Source: an uncultured Corynebacterium sp. (lineage in GTDB: Bacteria > Actinomycetota > Actinomycetes > Mycobacteriales > Mycobacteriaceae). Taken from it: a stretch of 49,038 nucleotides of DNA. The stretch spans positions 1 through 49,038 of the forward strand of contig NZ_CALZFS010000004.1 of the NCBI RefSeq assembly GCF_945649885.1, written 5' to 3'. A program made the translations under genes and the position numbers. Positions within the stretch are counted from its first letter, which is position 1; each line of letters opens with the position of its first letter. Below are positions 1 to 7,537 of this stretch, piece by piece. The notes beneath the pieces are model-generated. The model was given only the letters and a program-made list of their open reading frames with translations, did no database searches and was not told the DNA's origin.

Positions 1-824
1 AGATCAAAAACAAGATCAAAGCCATCCGCCTCCTGGTCGAAGATGATGGTGGTCCTGCACCCAGCGAGAAGAAAACCTTCGCTGTTACCGACCAAGGTGA
101 TGGCACCTGCGAGATCTCAGCCAGCGTTGATGAAATCCAAGGACAAGCCATCAAACAAGCCGTCCAGGCCCATGCTGAAGCCACCGGCATGAATCAAGGT
201 GAGGCTTTAGCGGACCTGATCTTGAACAAGATTGATCTGCGGATCGTCCTCAACATCTACCAGGCCAGTGACCTTGCTCATGCCCCGGTCTGGGTCAGTG
301 GGCCCGGGTGGGTTGATGAAGCAACTGGCAAGAAGTGGGTTGCTAAAGCCACCAAGGTCCAGGACATGGATAAGGTGCGTGGCCAACAGATCAAGGGCCA
401 TGACCCATCCCCTGCAATGCGGGCAGCAGTTAAAGGCCGTGATGGTGGTTGTACTGCCCCTGGATGTGGGGTGAGTAGTCGGTACTGCGATCTGGATCAT
501 CGGATCAATTTTGATGATGGTGGGGAAACCAGTTTCTGGAACCTGCATGAGAAGTGCCGTTGTGATCATAACGGCAAGACCTTTGAACGCCAGCGCTACT
601 GTGTGGATCCGCTGACGGGAATCATGGTGACGGTGTTCATGGATGGCACCTGGGCAGTGACCGTCCCGGAAGGTCCGTTGACTCCAGGTGGTGCCCGGTG
701 GGCGCAGACGGTGTCGCAGTACCGGGCAGCCCGTCACCAGCGTGCCAGGGAGCAGGCAGCAGCGGTGAAAGCGACAGCCACCGCAGCCCAGACCCCACCA
801 CAGGAGGATGAACCACCCTTCTAG
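1..824 (+). CDS. DUF222/HNH endonuclease family protein, 3' part (start outside window)
   Basis: The frame is open from the first bases, so the gene starts upstream and only about the last 270 codons are present. The visible N-terminal part has the helical, charged look of the DUF222 domain. It is followed by an HNH nuclease module: CTAPGCG, then DLDH about 10 residues later, then NLHEKCRCDHNGK, giving the Cys pairs and His residues expected of HNH proteins. The tail is Ala/Gln-rich and ends PPQEDEPPF. Family members are common and multicopy in actinobacteria. Their cellular role is poorly defined, though DNA cleavage is the likely biochemical activity. An internal ATG at 189 is unlikely to be the true start, because domain-like sequence continues upstream of it. 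Confidence 0.85.
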   Translation, partial: IKNKIKAIRLLVEDDGGPAPSEKKTFAVTDQGDGTCEISASVDEIQGQAIKQAVQAHAEATGMNQGEALADLILNKIDLRIVLNIYQASDLAHAPVWVSGPGWVDEATGKKWVAKATKVQDMDKVRGQQIKGHDPSPAMRAAVKGRDGGCTAPGCGVSSRYCDLDHRINFDDGGETSFWNLHEKCRCDHNGKTFERQRYCVDPLTGIMVTVFMDGTWAVTVPEGPLTPGGARWAQTVSQYRAARHQRAREQAAAVKATATAAQTPPQEDEPPF

Positions 825-1082
825 TGTGATGCGTCAGCCGGTACCACCGGCGGGGGAACCCTACCCCACAAGGGGCCACTCAGCCATGCCCTGGATCAGA
901 GAATGGATGGGATGGAGCCACAGAAGTACATGGATTGTTAGTTCCAGCACTTAGATATCCAAGGCGTCTTGGCACTGATAGGATTTCCTGGTTGCAACTG
1001 CCTTCCGTGCTCACCTTCCGGAGGCAGGGCCACCTCCTCGCGAAAGCGCCATATTTTTAGTTGAAAGGATCTGGAGCCTTCA

Positions 1083-2534
1083 ATGACCTCCAGTGAAAAC
1101 AGCATGAACAGTGCTGTAATCCCAAAACCTATTGTCCTCATCCTGGCTGTACTTGTCTTCACAGCCTTTGTGATGATGCTCAATGAAACCACCCTCGCGG
1201 TGGCACTCCCGGCGATCATGTCGGATTACTCCATCGATGCCAATACCGCCCAGTGGCTGCTCACCGGATTCATGTTGACCATGGCCGTGGTGCTGCCCGC
1301 CACCGGTTGGATGCTGGAGAGATTCACCACCAGGTCGGTATTCATCTTCGCCACCGCGATCTTCCTGGTCGGCACGGTGATTGCGGCCGTCGCACCGACC
1401 TTCGCGATCATGCTGGGAGCACGCGTGGCGCAGGCGATCGGCACGGCAGTGATCATGCCCCTGCTGATGACCGTGGCCATGACAGTGGTGCCGATCCCAC
1501 GCCGTGGTGCAGTCATGGGGCTGATCGCCGTGGTTATGGCTGTGGGACCGGCCTTGGGACCATCCGTGGCCGGTGTGATTCTGAGCTTTGCCTCCTGGCA
1601 CATGATCTTCTGGGTGATGGTGCCCCTGGTGGGCATTGCAGCGGTCTTCGGTGCATTCAAGATCGGTTCCATCAATGAACCACGCTCCACCCCCTTTGAT
1701 GTGCTCTCCCTGGTCCTGTCCGCCTTTGCCTTCGGCGGCCTGGTCTATGCGTTGAGTTCTATTGGCATCATCCTCAAGGGTGGGGAAACCGCCCGCAATG
1801 CCTTGATCATCCTGGCTGTCGGCGTTATATCTCTCGTGGTGTTTGTCTGGCGTCAGCTTTCCCTGGCCAAGGTGGATCGTGCCCTGTTGGATCTGCGTCC
1901 ATTGGCTATCCGCAACTTCACCTTTTCACTCATCGTGCTGTTGGCATTATTCGGGGCACTGCTCGGCGTGATGAATACCCTGCCGTTGTACATGCAGGGT
2001 TCCCTGTTGGTGTCCGCACTGGTCACCGGCCTTGTGCTCATGCCCGGCGGATTGTTGGAAGGTGTGCTCTCCCCATATGTCGGCAGGCTTTATGATCAGC
2101 ACGGCCCCCGTCCCTTGGTGGTCAGCGGCATGGTCGTGGCCACCGGGTCGTTGTTCTGGCTTGCCACCGTGGATGAAAACACCGGGGTGGGCATGCTCGT
2201 GGCCGTCCATGTGATCTTCTCCATCGCCCTGGCATTGCTGTTCACACCTCTGATCACCACTGCACTGGGTTCTGTGCCCAAGAACCTCTACGGTCATGGC
2301 TCTGCAATCATGAACACCCTCCAGCAGCTTGCCGGTGCTGCCGGCACAGCCGTCATGATCGCGGTTTACAGCACCGTCAGCCAGACCGGGATGTCCCACG
2401 GTGTGAATGAACAGGTGGCGCTTGCCGACGGCGCCAACTCCGCATTCTTCGCCTGTGCCTGCGTTGCGGCCGTTGCGCTGATCTTCTCACTGTTCATCAC
2501 ACGTGTACCCCAGTACGCTGATGAGGCAGAATAA
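1083..2534 (+). CDS. MFS drug/metabolite exporter (DHA2-type, about 14 TM)
   Basis: A 483-residue, very hydrophobic protein with about 14 predicted membrane segments. After TM1 it has the DHA2-type antiporter pattern NETTLAVALPAI, then GWMLERF and a TM5 region rich in Gly/Pro (GLIAVVMAVGPALGPSVAG). It should export small hydrophobic or cationic compounds by proton antiport at the plasma membrane; the substrate cannot be read. GGAG at 1073-1076 lies 6 nt before the ATG chosen here; an in-frame ATG at 1104 is an alternative. It ends 6 nt before acpS, so the two are probably co-transcribed and acpS translation may be coupled. The pairing with acpS is genomic and does not prove a role in fatty-acid synthesis. 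Confidence 0.85.
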   Translation: MTSSENSMNSAVIPKPIVLILAVLVFTAFVMMLNETTLAVALPAIMSDYSIDANTAQWLLTGFMLTMAVVLPATGWMLERFTTRSVFIFATAIFLVGTVIAAVAPTFAIMLGARVAQAIGTAVIMPLLMTVAMTVVPIPRRGAVMGLIAVVMAVGPALGPSVAGVILSFASWHMIFWVMVPLVGIAAVFGAFKIGSINEPRSTPFDVLSLVLSAFAFGGLVYALSSIGIILKGGETARNALIILAVGVISLVVFVWRQLSLAKVDRALLDLRPLAIRNFTFSLIVLLALFGALLGVMNTLPLYMQGSLLVSALVTGLVLMPGGLLEGVLSPYVGRLYDQHGPRPLVVSGMVVATGSLFWLATVDENTGVGMLVAVHVIFSIALALLFTPLITTALGSVPKNLYGHGSAIMNTLQQLAGAAGTAVMIAVYSTVSQTGMSHGVNEQVALADGANSAFFACACVAAVALIFSLFITRVPQYADEAE

Positions 2535-2540
2535 GTTCTC

Positions 2541-2951
2541 ATGATCACCATTGGCACCGACCTCGTTCACATCCCCGCCTTTGCCGAACAACTTGCACAT
2601 CCGGGAAGTTCCTTCATTGAGGTGTTCTCAGCAGGGGAGCGTCGTCTAGCATCCACCCGGGTGGGTAACCGCCAGGCTGAACACCTCGCAGGACGCTGGG
2701 CAGCCAAGGAATCCTTCATCAAAGCCTGGTCACAGGCACTCTATGGACGTCCACCCGTGATTTCGGAAGAAGATGTCCAGTGGGCGCTCATTGAGGTGCG
2801 TGCCGACCGTTGGGGACGCGTCACCCTGAGTATCGCACCGTCGTTGGCTGAACAGGTGCGTGAGTCCATCGGGGACTTCACCACGGCACTGAGCATCAGC
2901 CACGACGGTGACTACGCCACCGCCACGTGCGTGCTGACCCTTCAGCCTTAG
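2541..2951 (+). CDS. acpS: Holo-[acyl-carrier-protein] synthase
   Basis: A 136-residue AcpS-type phosphopantetheinyl transferase. The N-terminal motif IGTDLVHI carries the Mg-binding Asp, and the central GRWAAKESFIKAW holds the Glu/Lys pair for Mg and CoA binding. It transfers the 4'-phosphopantetheine arm from CoA to acyl carrier domains. In corynebacteria the relevant acceptor is the ACP domain of type-I fatty acid synthase. It follows the MFS gene by 6 nt with no good Shine-Dalgarno, which suggests translational coupling. Its stop overlaps the convergent fasR stop by 4 bp. The neighbourhood with a FasR-like lipid regulator supports the assignment. Confidence 0.93.
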   Translation: MITIGTDLVHIPAFAEQLAHPGSSFIEVFSAGERRLASTRVGNRQAEHLAGRWAAKESFIKAWSQALYGRPPVISEEDVQWALIEVRADRWGRVTLSIAPSLAEQVRESIGDFTTALSISHDGDYATATCVLTLQP

Positions 2952-3610
2952 CCAGTGGCTACAGAGAACAGGTAGGACACCAGCATGCGCTTGATCTCCA
3001 CGACGATCGCCTCAAAAGCTTCGTCGGGGATCTCCGCATCGCGCACTGCATAGTTCAGCAGTGAACTCACCGTGTGCACCAGCAGGCCAGCCAGTGACAT
3101 ACGCTCCTCATAGGAGGCACCACGGGCCAGAGGCTTCATCACGCCTGCGATGATCTCCAGCATCTCCTTCTCCGTGGCAGCAGCCGTGGCACGGGTTGCC
3201 GGAGTGGACTGGATGGCATGCCACACCGCGCGCCGGGAGGGATCCTCACGCCAGAGACGCGCCAGGTGCTCAATGAACTCATCCAGGATATCCGGCCACT
3301 GGAGGGCTGGAACCTGTTCGGAGAACTTCTTCAGCTCGGCAACAGCCTCCGCGTTATCCACACGGTCCAGTTCACAGATCAGAACGTACTTGTTGGCGAA
3401 GAACTGGTACAGCGTGCCAATCGGCACCTCAGCCCGCTTAGCCACCTCATCAAAGGTGAAGGACTCAAACCCCACATCAACCAGCACGGAACGCGCAGCG
3501 GTGAGGATCCGGTTGAATCGCTCACGACTGCGTTGCTGAGCCGGGCGACGCCTGGGGACCAGGATCTCTGATCCATCCAATAACGCGTCTGCTTTATCAG
3601 TGGTGGTCAT
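2948..3610 (-). CDS. fasR: TetR-family regulator of fatty acid synthesis (FasR-like)
   Basis: 220 residues. The N-terminal TetR helix-turn-helix lies at about residues 25-75 (RSRERFNRILTAAR, then FTFDEVAKRAEVPIGTLYQFF), with a helical ligand/dimer domain after it. In C. glutamicum, FasR represses fas and acc genes with acyl-CoA as effector. I assign this gene to FasR from its position beside acpS and bcp plus the domain, so the function is inferred from synteny. It lies 12 nt downstream of bcp and can be read from the same transcript. No Shine-Dalgarno is evident before its ATG. A perfect 15-bp palindrome sits across the bcp stop, just upstream of this start. Confidence 0.82.
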   Translation of the reverse strand: MTTTDKADALLDGSEILVPRRRPAQQRSRERFNRILTAARSVLVDVGFESFTFDEVAKRAEVPIGTLYQFFANKYVLICELDRVDNAEAVAELKKFSEQVPALQWPDILDEFIEHLARLWREDPSRRAVWHAIQSTPATRATAAATEKEMLEIIAGVMKPLARGASYEERMSLAGLLVHTVSSLLNYAVRDAEIPDEAFEAIVVEIKRMLVSYLFSVATG

Positions 3611-3617
3611 ATCGTGT

Positions 3618-3632
3618 GGCTGTTAAACAGCC
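3618..3632. promoter_or_regulatory. Perfect palindrome between bcp and fasR
   Basis: GGCTGTT-A-AACAGCC is a perfect 7-bp inverted repeat around one central base. It spans the bcp stop codon and ends 8 nt before the fasR start. It could be an autoregulatory operator for FasR or a small processing/attenuation hairpin. No T-run follows, so a terminator is unlikely. Confidence 0.4.
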
Positions 3633-4099
3633 TCGAGGTCACGCAGGATACGTGCGACGTGGCCGGTTGCGCGAATATTGTATTTGGCCATACCCACGGT
3701 GCCATCAGCTTCGATGACGAAGGTGGAACGGATGACACCCTGGACGACCTTGCCGTAGTTCTTCTTCTCCCCGAAGGCAGCCCAGGCGGTCATGACGGAC
3801 TTATCCTCATCAGAGAGAAGAGGGAAGTTGAGATCGTGGTCCTCACGGAACTTCACCAGCTTGTCCACTGGATCAGGGGAGATACCAACAACCTTGATAC
3901 CCAGGTCATTGAGCTGGGAAAGAGAATCACGGAAATCACAGGCTTCCTTGGTGCAACCCGGGGTGTTGGCCTTCGGGTAGAAGTACACCACAACCCGTTC
4001 ACCGGCGAAATCACTCAGTGAAGTGGTTGAGCCCGAATCATTCGGGAGGGTGAAAGCAGGTGGGGTATCTCCAACATCAAGGCGCGTCACATCAGTCAT
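3623..4099 (-). CDS. bcp: Thioredoxin-dependent peroxiredoxin, Bcp/PrxQ type
   Basis: 158 residues, normal length for Bcp/PrxQ. The active-site segment is FYPKANTPGCTKEACDFRD, with peroxidatic Cys49 and resolving Cys54 five residues later, the classic PrxQ arrangement. The protein reduces hydrogen and organic peroxides in the cytosol using a thioredoxin-like donor. The start is supported by a -10-like TATTGT exactly 7 nt before the ATG (probable leaderless mRNA). A GAGGAT just before the ATG is too close for a normal Shine-Dalgarno. fasR follows after 12 nt on the same strand. Confidence 0.93.
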   Translation of the reverse strand: MTDVTRLDVGDTPPAFTLPNDSGSTTSLSDFAGERVVVYFYPKANTPGCTKEACDFRDSLSQLNDLGIKVVGISPDPVDKLVKFREDHDLNFPLLSDEDKSVMTAWAAFGEKKNYGKVVQGVIRSTFVIEADGTVGMAKYNIRATGHVARILRDLEAV

Positions 4100-4106
4100 A
4101 TCCTCA

Positions 4107-4112
4107 ACAATA
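4107..4112 (-). promoter_or_regulatory. Candidate -10 element of leaderless bcp(-fasR) transcript
   Basis: TATTGT read on the minus strand, followed by 7 nt and then the bcp ATG. This places the expected transcription start on or next to the start codon. Confidence 0.45.
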
Positions 4113-4276
4113 GCCGGTGCCGTGGACTCATGGACATCTTGATCAGGGTGTTGTTTTAGGGGATGGTCTCACCCCAGTTGCGGGAAGTAAGTAATATGGT
4201 CTCCCAGTAACGGGTTTTCATGACGCGTTAAGACAAAAGCAGTTGATCGCAGATACACCAATCCAGGAGTGGCCCC

Positions 4277-4552
4277 GTGGCACGCAACATTGAAGACATT
4301 CAGCGCGACATTGAACGCACCCGCCATCAGCTGGCGAACACCCTCGACGAGCTGGCTGACCGCAGTAAGCCTGCGAACCTCGTTGATGATGCCAAGACAC
4401 AGGCAACCGCCAAGCTGCAGGAGCCAAATGTTCAGAAGATCCTGCTGGGTGTTGCCGGCGTAGTGGTAGGCGCGGTGCTGTTCAGCGTTGTCCGCAGCCG
4501 CAAGAAGTCCAACGATTTGAAGGAAATCCAGCGACTGCTCTCGGAGCGCTAG
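4277..4552 (+). CDS. DUF3618 small membrane protein
   Basis: 91 residues starting at GTG, with AGGAG at 4264-4268 placed 8 nt upstream. The N-terminal 45 residues form a charged helix (IEDIQRDIERTRHQLANTLDEL) typical of DUF3618 proteins of actinobacteria. A single membrane segment follows (ILLGVAGVVVGAVLFSVV), then a basic RSRKK stop-transfer and a short cytoplasmic tail. The precise role of the family is unknown. The gene is monocistronic, with a strong hairpin terminator 27 nt downstream. Confidence 0.85.
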   Translation: MARNIEDIQRDIERTRHQLANTLDELADRSKPANLVDDAKTQATAKLQEPNVQKILLGVAGVVVGAVLFSVVRSRKKSNDLKEIQRLLSER

Positions 4553-4578
4553 GGTTTAGTTTTCCCAATAGTCTCAAA

Positions 4579-4622
4579 AGCCCGTGCCATCGCTGTAGTC
4601 AATTACAGCGGTGGCACGGGCT
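4579..4622. terminator. Bidirectional rho-independent terminator
   Basis: A 19-bp stem (AGCCCGTGCCATCGCTGTA with its near-perfect complement, one G-U wobble) around a 6-nt loop. It is flanked by a T-rich run on the right and by AAAA on the left, and sits between the convergent DUF3618 and pncA genes. Confidence 0.9.
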
Positions 4623-4649
4623 CTTTGTTATTTACTTAATCGGGTGATG

Positions 4650-5213
4650 TCAGAGCAGTTCTGCGCCTGCGGTGTGCATCTCTTCGAGTGCGGCATCACC
4701 GGATTCAATGCCCACGGCGGAACACATTCCTGTCAGTATTCGGACGGAGAAACCTGCCTTGAGGGCGTCCAGGGCGGTGGCACGGACACAATGATCGGTG
4801 GCAATGCCCGCGATATCCAGCGTGGTGATGTCACGGGATGTCAGCCAGTCAGCCATGGAGGTCTCGCCATCTGCTTTGGCGTGGCCTTCAAAACCGGAGT
4901 AGGCGGCGGTGTGCTCACCTTTAGGGAAATATTCCGTGATGAGGTCAGTGCGGATCTTTTCATGCATGGCCGCGCCTGCTGAGTCAGCGACACAGTGCAC
5001 AGGCCAGGTATCTATATAGTCCGGGGTGTCAGAGAAGTGGCTGCCTGGATCGATATGCCAGTCCTGGGTGGCGATGACTGCGTCATACTCGGAGGCATGG
5101 GATAGCTGGTAGGCGCCGATGAGGCCTGCCACCTCATCACCACGGTTGGTGGCCAGGGATCCACCGGGACAGAAATCTTTTTGAACATCAACGAGAATCA
5201 GTGCGTGTGCCAT
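4650..5213 (-). CDS. pncA: Nicotinamidase / pyrazinamidase
   Basis: 187 residues of the isochorismatase-like hydrolase fold. It begins ALILVDVQKDF with catalytic Asp9. The metal ligands are in ATQDWHIDPGSHF (Asp51, His53, His59). The catalytic Lys98 is in YFPKGE and the nucleophile Cys142 in IATDHCVRAT. It deamidates nicotinamide to nicotinate in the NAD salvage pathway, in the cytosol. All catalytic residues are present and the length matches the family. It appears to be a single-gene unit ending at the strong shared terminator. Confidence 0.93.
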   Translation of the reverse strand: MAHALILVDVQKDFCPGGSLATNRGDEVAGLIGAYQLSHASEYDAVIATQDWHIDPGSHFSDTPDYIDTWPVHCVADSAGAAMHEKIRTDLITEYFPKGEHTAAYSGFEGHAKADGETSMADWLTSRDITTLDIAGIATDHCVRATALDALKAGFSVRILTGMCSAVGIESGDAALEEMHTAGAELL

Positions 5214-5327
5214 GTGGTGAATAAAGCCCTTTCACTTTCTTAAACGTTTTCGTGCGGGTTGCGCTGTTGTGCTTTTGTGCCCGAGCTTAGTGAAATGACA
5301 GTGACGGCAGGGGGATGCAGAGGTGTC

Positions 5328-5834
5328 TTAGGGGGCGTTGCGGATCCACTTCGCGGCATCAGCAACGATGTCTTCCACGGTGTCAGCAATATCGAAGACC
5401 TTGGCATCCTCATCGTCATCGAGGTGCTCAAGGGTGTCGAACTGGGAATCCAAGAGAGTCGATGGCATGAAGTGATCCTCGCGGGAATTCATCCGGGAAA
5501 GCAACAGATCGTAGTCACCGTGAAGGTGGACAAACACGGTGCCTGGGCATTTGGTGCGGATCAGATCACGGTAGGAACGCTTGAGCGCGGAGCAGGCGAT
5601 GACACCCTGGTTATGTTCGCGCAGCCACTTGCCCACCTGCACCAGCCACCAGGCACGGTCGTCGTCGTCAAGCGCTTGGCCGGAGGCCATTTTATCGATA
5701 TTGGACTGAGGATGGAGCTCATCGCCATCCTTGTAATCGATACCGAGTTCAGCAGCGAGTTTCTCGCCCACGGTGGATTTACCGCAGCCGGAAACACCCA
5801 TGACCACGATGTGTGTGCTGGTGGTGTCTGTCAT
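5328..5834 (-). CDS. gntK: Gluconokinase
   Basis: 168 residues with the Walker A loop GVSGCGKST at 13-21, then YKDGDELHP and SALKRSYRDLIR, which are hallmarks of the small GntK family. It phosphorylates D-gluconate to 6-phosphogluconate for the pentose phosphate pathway. A Shine-Dalgarno AAAGGA precedes the ATG. A GntR1/GntR2-type operator about 130 nt upstream predicts gluconate-inducible control. An 11-G homopolymer lies in the leader, 29 nt from the start codon. The usual gluconate permease gene is not in this window. Confidence 0.92.
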   Translation of the reverse strand: MTDTTSTHIVVMGVSGCGKSTVGEKLAAELGIDYKDGDELHPQSNIDKMASGQALDDDDRAWWLVQVGKWLREHNQGVIACSALKRSYRDLIRTKCPGTVFVHLHGDYDLLLSRMNSREDHFMPSTLLDSQFDTLEHLDDDEDAKVFDIADTVEDIVADAAKWIRNAP

Positions 5835-5862
5835 GTCAGTTCCTTTCTGTACGCAACGATAA

Positions 5863-5873
5863 GGGGGGGGGGG
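5863..5873. repeat. Homopolymeric G(11) tract in the gntK leader
   Basis: Eleven consecutive G on the plus strand (C on the gntK sense strand), between the presumed operator/promoter and the gntK Shine-Dalgarno. Such tracts are prone to slipped-strand length change and to sequencing error. Confidence 0.95.
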
Positions 5874-5964
5874 AGATGTTGCGCTATGAGGGGGTGAGTT
5901 TAGGGAAAGTAGTGCTGTGGATTGATGGGAGGCAGCCCGAGATCATCTCCCCTAAAAACCATGC

Positions 5965-5979
5965 AATGGTAGTATCATA
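5965..5979 (-). promoter_or_regulatory. GntR1/GntR2-type operator upstream of gntK
   Basis: The minus strand reads TATGATACTACCATT. This is very close to the C. glutamicum GntR1/2 consensus as I remember it (TATGATAGTACCAAT). In that species these repressors are released by gluconate or glucono-lactone and control gntK, gntP and gnd. The position upstream of gntK fits the role. Confidence 0.7.
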
Positions 5980-6051
5980 TCTTGTTTAGATGAGGAAAAG
6001 AAGAGCTGACAATAAATCTCTTCCGTGCGATTACTCACAGGAGGTAGCACG

Positions 6052-6114
6052 GTGAAGAAGACAATGACAAAGGCAGAGCTCCTCTCCGCAAAAAAGAGAG
6101 AAACTCTGCCTTGA
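6052..6114 (+). CDS. Possible 20-residue small ORF with strong ribosome binding site
   Basis: GTG start 6 nt after a near-perfect CAGGAGGT at 6038-6045. The product would be MKKTMTKAELLSAKKRETLP, basic and probably helical. The last part of the ORF is also the hairpin that separates this region from uxuB, so coding and structural constraints overlap. It could be a regulatory peptide, the head of a truncated gene, or chance. No homology is recognised. Confidence 0.35.
   Translation: MKKTMTKAELLSAKKRETLP
6070..6112 (-). terminator. Hairpin downstream of uxuB
   Basis: AAGGCAGAG (6070-6078) pairs with CTCTGCCTT (6104-6112), and an inner CTCTC/GAGAG pairing extends the stem. Only a loose T-rich stretch follows on the minus strand. 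It is the probable end of the lacI-uxaC-uxuB unit. Confidence 0.6.
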
Positions 6115-6148
6115 GATCAGCGGACTAACCCACCAACGTTCTGAAGAA

Positions 6149-7537
6149 TCAGACCAGCTGACCCACCTGCGTGCGGATGAGCTCAACTACCGCATCGTTC
6201 TGCGCGAGGTCCGTATCCAACACCGCAATCAGTGCCTTCACCACATCATCCTGTTGCTTTGCCACGATGATCTCATCAACGCGGGTATCGCGGATCTCCT
6301 CGGTCCCCAGGACAAAAGCAATCCATGCCGCGATGGAGAAGGCCGCACCTGAACCACTACGTCCAGTCTCAAGCTCCGACTTCAGGATGGGGACGGCACG
6401 CATGCGCTGCTTGGTGGCACCATCAATGGCGATCTGAGCCAGATTGTGCACGATCCGTGGGTTTTCAAAACGCTCAATGAGTTGCTTACGGTACTGTGCA
6501 ACATTGAGCTCCTCCACCGTCAGATGCTGGGCAGCCTCATCCCACAGCGACTCCACACGCGCCCGGCACTGATCATCAGCGATGGCATCCGCCACAGTGG
6601 TGTGCCCCAGCAGCTGACCGTAGTATGCCATCAGGGAATGCGAACCATTGAGCAGCCACAGCTTGCGACGTTCAAAATGCTCAATATCATCGACGAACTG
6701 AACACCAGAATTCTCCCAGTTAGGACGACCAGCAGGGAACTCGCCCTCAATGATCCAGGAGGCAAAAGGCTCAGCAACAACAGGGGCGCCATCGTGGAAA
6801 CCGGTCTGCTTCTCAACATCAAGGATCAGAGCGGCCTCAGTTGCAGGAGTGATCCTGTCAATTGAAGTCGATGGGAAACTCACATGCTCACGGATCCAGG
6901 CTGCCAGCTCTGCATCAACCTTGTCCGCCATGCCCAGGATCGAGGCCCGGGTGGTTTCACCGTTGGCAGCGATATTGTCACAGCTCATGACAGCCAAGCC
7001 ACCAACATCGGCAGCACGACGGGCCTCCAAACCGTGAATGATCTTGCCCGCAGCAGTGGCCAGTGCGGTCACCTTTGAACCAGAGGTCAGCATGGCAATA
7101 TCATCCTGCACCGCCGCATCACTGCCGTTGAGCTCGCCAGCTGCATCAAGGTGATAACCAGATTCTGTGACCGTCAGGGAGACAACAGCCACCTGAGGAT
7201 CTGCCATCAGTTCAATCAGACGCTCAATATTGGTGGCCGGCTGCGCCTCCACCAGAGCATTGATCAACTCTGGGACATCGCCCTCACCAGAACGGGTGAC
7301 CAGGGTGTACAGACCATCCTGCGGGGCCAAGGCCTCAGCCATGGTGGGACGCCGCCCGGTGAAAGACACATACCCCCACTCCGGTGCCTCTGGATTGGCC
7401 TCTGCCTTCTGGGTGTACCACACCTGGTGAGCCCTATGGAAAGCACCCAGACCCAGGTGTACCAGGCGGGCAGGGGCCGGGGCGGCAGTCACTACTGCTG
7501 CTGCATTGGTGCGATTCAACTGCGTGGATTCACTCAT
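6149..7537 (-). CDS. uxuB: Fructuronate reductase / mannitol dehydrogenase family
   Basis: 462 residues of the polyol-specific long-chain dehydrogenase family. The N-terminal nucleotide-binding segment is RLVHLGLGAFHRAHQ. The catalytic pattern Lys292-x4-Asn297-x2-His300 occurs in RRKLWLLNGSH. The gene overlaps the uxaC stop by 4 bp (ATGA-type coupling). The neighbour therefore argues for D-fructuronate to D-mannonate reduction (UxuB) rather than mannitol oxidation, which the family alone would also allow. The next enzyme of the pathway, mannonate dehydratase, is not in the window. A hairpin follows the gene. Confidence 0.82.
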   Translation of the reverse strand: MSESTQLNRTNAAAVVTAAPAPARLVHLGLGAFHRAHQVWYTQKAEANPEAPEWGYVSFTGRRPTMAEALAPQDGLYTLVTRSGEGDVPELINALVEAQPATNIERLIELMADPQVAVVSLTVTESGYHLDAAGELNGSDAAVQDDIAMLTSGSKVTALATAAGKIIHGLEARRAADVGGLAVMSCDNIAANGETTRASILGMADKVDAELAAWIREHVSFPSTSIDRITPATEAALILDVEKQTGFHDGAPVVAEPFASWIIEGEFPAGRPNWENSGVQFVDDIEHFERRKLWLLNGSHSLMAYYGQLLGHTTVADAIADDQCRARVESLWDEAAQHLTVEELNVAQYRKQLIERFENPRIVHNLAQIAIDGATKQRMRAVPILKSELETGRSGSGAAFSIAAWIAFVLGTEEIRDTRVDEIIVAKQQDDVVKALIAVLDTDLAQNDAVVELIRTQVGQLV

